Origin: Halomarina oriensis
GTDB taxonomy: Archaea > Halobacteriota > Halobacteria > Halobacteriales > Haloarculaceae
Assembly (NCBI RefSeq): GCF_009791395.1
Contig: NZ_WSZK01000012.1
Span: forward strand, 1 to 64,000
Direction of reading: 5' to 3'
DNA length: 64,000 nucleotides
The stretch's first letter is position 1; every line of letters begins with the position of its first letter. Shown here piece by piece: positions 62,583 to 64,000 of this stretch. A program made the position numbers and the translations under genes. Below the pieces are notes generated by a model. That model was not told the DNA's origin. It saw nothing but the letters and a program-made list of their open reading frames with translations, and made no database searches.

Positions 62583-63368
62583 GTGCTCGAACCGGTGCCG
62601 GGCGAACCGGCCGCCGTCGCCGACTGCGACGGCGAGCGCACGCTCGTGGTTGCGGACTACCACGCCGGCCTGGAGGTAGCCCTGCGCTACGACGGCGTCG
62701 AACTGCGCTCCGCGGCGGGTGACCGTCGCCAGCACCTGCTGGGCCTGCTCGACTCGACTGCGGTGGACCGCGTCGTCTTCCTCGGTGACCTCGCCAACGC
62801 CATCGGGACGCCCTCCCGCGAGGAGCGCCGTGAGTTGACGACGCTGCTCGGTGCGGTCAGCGAGCGGGTCCCCGTGACCGTCGTGAAGGGGAACCACGAC
62901 GGTGACGTCGAGGCGTGGGCGAGCGAGAGCGAGCGTGCCAACGCCATCGACGTGACTCCGACCAGCGGCACTCGACTCGGGGACGTCGGGTTCGTCCACG
63001 GGCACACGTGGCCCGCCAGCGGGGTGGCGAGCGCCGACGTCGTCTGCATGGGCCACGAACACCCGACGATTCGTCTCGAAGACGAGGTGGGAGGTGCGCG
63101 TGCCGAACGAGTGTGGCTCCGTGGACCGCTCGTACCGGACCCGTTCGTCGAGCGGTTCTCGACGACGACGGACGACGGCGACGGGACCGGCGACCCACCG
63201 ACGGTCACCGGCGAACTCGTCGTCTGTCCGGCGTTCAACGACCGACTGGGTGGGACGTGGACCAACGCCGGACAGGGTTTCCTCGCACCGTTCCTGCCCG
63301 AGGGGATGCCCGAGGCGGAGGCGTACCTGCTCGACGGGACGCGACTCGGCCCCTACCAACGGGTCTGA
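62583..63368 (+). CDS. rpe: Calcineurin-like phosphoesterase of the RPA operon
   Basis: 261 aa from the GTG at 62583, two bases after rpap1's stop. Metal motifs: VVADYHAGLE, VFLGDLANA, VKGNHDGD and VCMGHEHPT (D-x-H, GD, GNHD, GH-x-H) form the metallophosphoesterase site. In Haloferax the third gene of the rpa1 operon encodes this protein (recalled). Substrate not known; DNA end or nucleotide processing is plausible. Confidence 0.88.
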   Translation: MLEPVPGEPAAVADCDGERTLVVADYHAGLEVALRYDGVELRSAAGDRRQHLLGLLDSTAVDRVVFLGDLANAIGTPSREERRELTTLLGAVSERVPVTVVKGNHDGDVEAWASESERANAIDVTPTSGTRLGDVGFVHGHTWPASGVASADVVCMGHEHPTIRLEDEVGGARAERVWLRGPLVPDPFVERFSTTTDDGDGTGDPPTVTGELVVCPAFNDRLGGTWTNAGQGFLAPFLPEGMPEAEAYLLDGTRLGPYQRV

Positions 63369-63462
63369 ATCGGTCGGTCGGTCCGACACGCGTCCCAGCG
63401 GTCACGTGTGGTTTCGCCGCAAGGACTTTTACCACGCCTGTGACACGTTGGCACGAATCATC

Positions 63463-64000
63463 ATGAACGTCTACCACTACGTTCGCTACAGCGCGGGTCG
63501 AGTCCCCGACGCCGTCGCGGTCCGCCGTCCGCACGGCGAGGACGTCACCTACCGGGACATCGACCGGCGAGCGCAGCGAGTCGCGGCGTGGGTCGACTCA
63601 CAGGGGATGGCCGACGACGCTCGTATCGCCGTCTTTCTGCCGGACTGTGCGGCCTACGCGTCGGTCGTGCTCGGAATCTGGCGGGCGGGCCGTGTCGCCG
63701 CGCCGCTGAACGCCCGGTTCGGGACCGACGAGTTGACCTACACGCTCACCGACCTCGACCCGTCGGCGCTCGTCACGGCCGACGCGTTCGCCGACCGGAC
63801 GGCGGCGATTCACGACGCGGTCGACGCGCTGGACGCCGACTCGACGGTGACCGCCGTCTCCGGCGGCGTGTTCGACGAGCGCGCGTTCCCTGACGCCGAG
63901 TCGGTACCGGCTTCCGACCCCGTCACCCGCCTCGACGAGGAGCCTGCGGTCGTCATGTACACCTCGGGAACGACGGGGCGGCCGAAGGGCGTCGTCCAGA
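63463..64000 (+). CDS. AMP-forming acyl-CoA synthetase (3' end missing)
   Basis: The ATG at 63463 begins MNVYHYVRYSAGRVPDAVAVRR, a typical opening of ANL-superfamily ligases. VFLPDCAAYASVVLGIWRAGRVAAPLNARF and the P-loop-like YTSGTTGRPKGVV near the window edge confirm it. It continues beyond 64000. It activates a carboxylic acid as acyl-AMP and then acyl-CoA; the acid cannot be read from this part. Confidence 0.9.
   Translation, partial: MNVYHYVRYSAGRVPDAVAVRRPHGEDVTYRDIDRRAQRVAAWVDSQGMADDARIAVFLPDCAAYASVVLGIWRAGRVAAPLNARFGTDELTYTLTDLDPSALVTADAFADRTAAIHDAVDALDADSTVTAVSGGVFDERAFPDAESVPASDPVTRLDEEPAVVMYTSGTTGRPKGVVQ

Overview
The window is a stretch of a haloarchaeal (class Halobacteria) chromosome. 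The evidence is high GC, strongly acidic proteins, archaeal TATA/TFB-type promoters, and lineage-typical genes: HalOD1 proteins, bacterioopsin-activator-type HTH_10 regulators, the RPA1/RPAP1/phosphoesterase operon, DacZ, gamma-glutamylcysteine ligase, archaeal MAT and archaeal RNase P proteins. I cannot name the genus.

Layout. 1-6.7 kb: the end of a large repetitive acidic secreted protein, an HTH_10 regulator, an amino-acid permease with an M20 peptidase, and a DUF555 protein. 6.8-16.3 kb: a tandem winged-helix regulator, purM, an M50 protease coupled to a TraB-family protein, a thioesterase, a cysteine-synthase-like enzyme and a thioredoxin facing a DUF255 protein. 16.3-21.8 kb: purD, an F420/NADP-type oxidoreductase, an acyltransferase and the mscS-dacZ (c-di-AMP) pair. 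21.84-25.31 kb: a small, lower-GC integrative element in tRNA-Leu(UAG), flanked by a 52-bp direct repeat. It carries a tyrosine integrase and a two-gene cargo operon (a soluble protein plus a four-helix membrane protein). This is the clearest candidate for an undescribed system. 25.4-34.6 kb: MOSC protein, an orphan TFB-like cyclin domain, coaD, gshA, metK, CYTH, FKBP and regulators. 34.6-45.4 kb: a MinD-like ATPase, pyrBI, zinc ribbons, Nudix, then the archaeal 'exosome superoperon' remnant (RNA-binding protein, Rpp30, methyltransferase, Pop5, proteasome alpha, SBDS) without exosome core genes, followed by FUN14 and HflX. 45.4-64 kb: moaC-nnr, acylphosphatase, Ogg, TFB, HTH_10, class V aminotransferase, trxB, a UDP-GlcNAc-epimerase-like enzyme, an ArfC-type reductase, the rpa1-rpap1-phosphoesterase operon and the start of an acyl-CoA synthetase.

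Three strongly conserved genes (metK, rnp3, trxB) each carry one single-base frameshift. Two of these are an extra G in a G-run, so assembly or sequencing error is more likely than three real pseudogenes. Coordinates for those genes span both frames.
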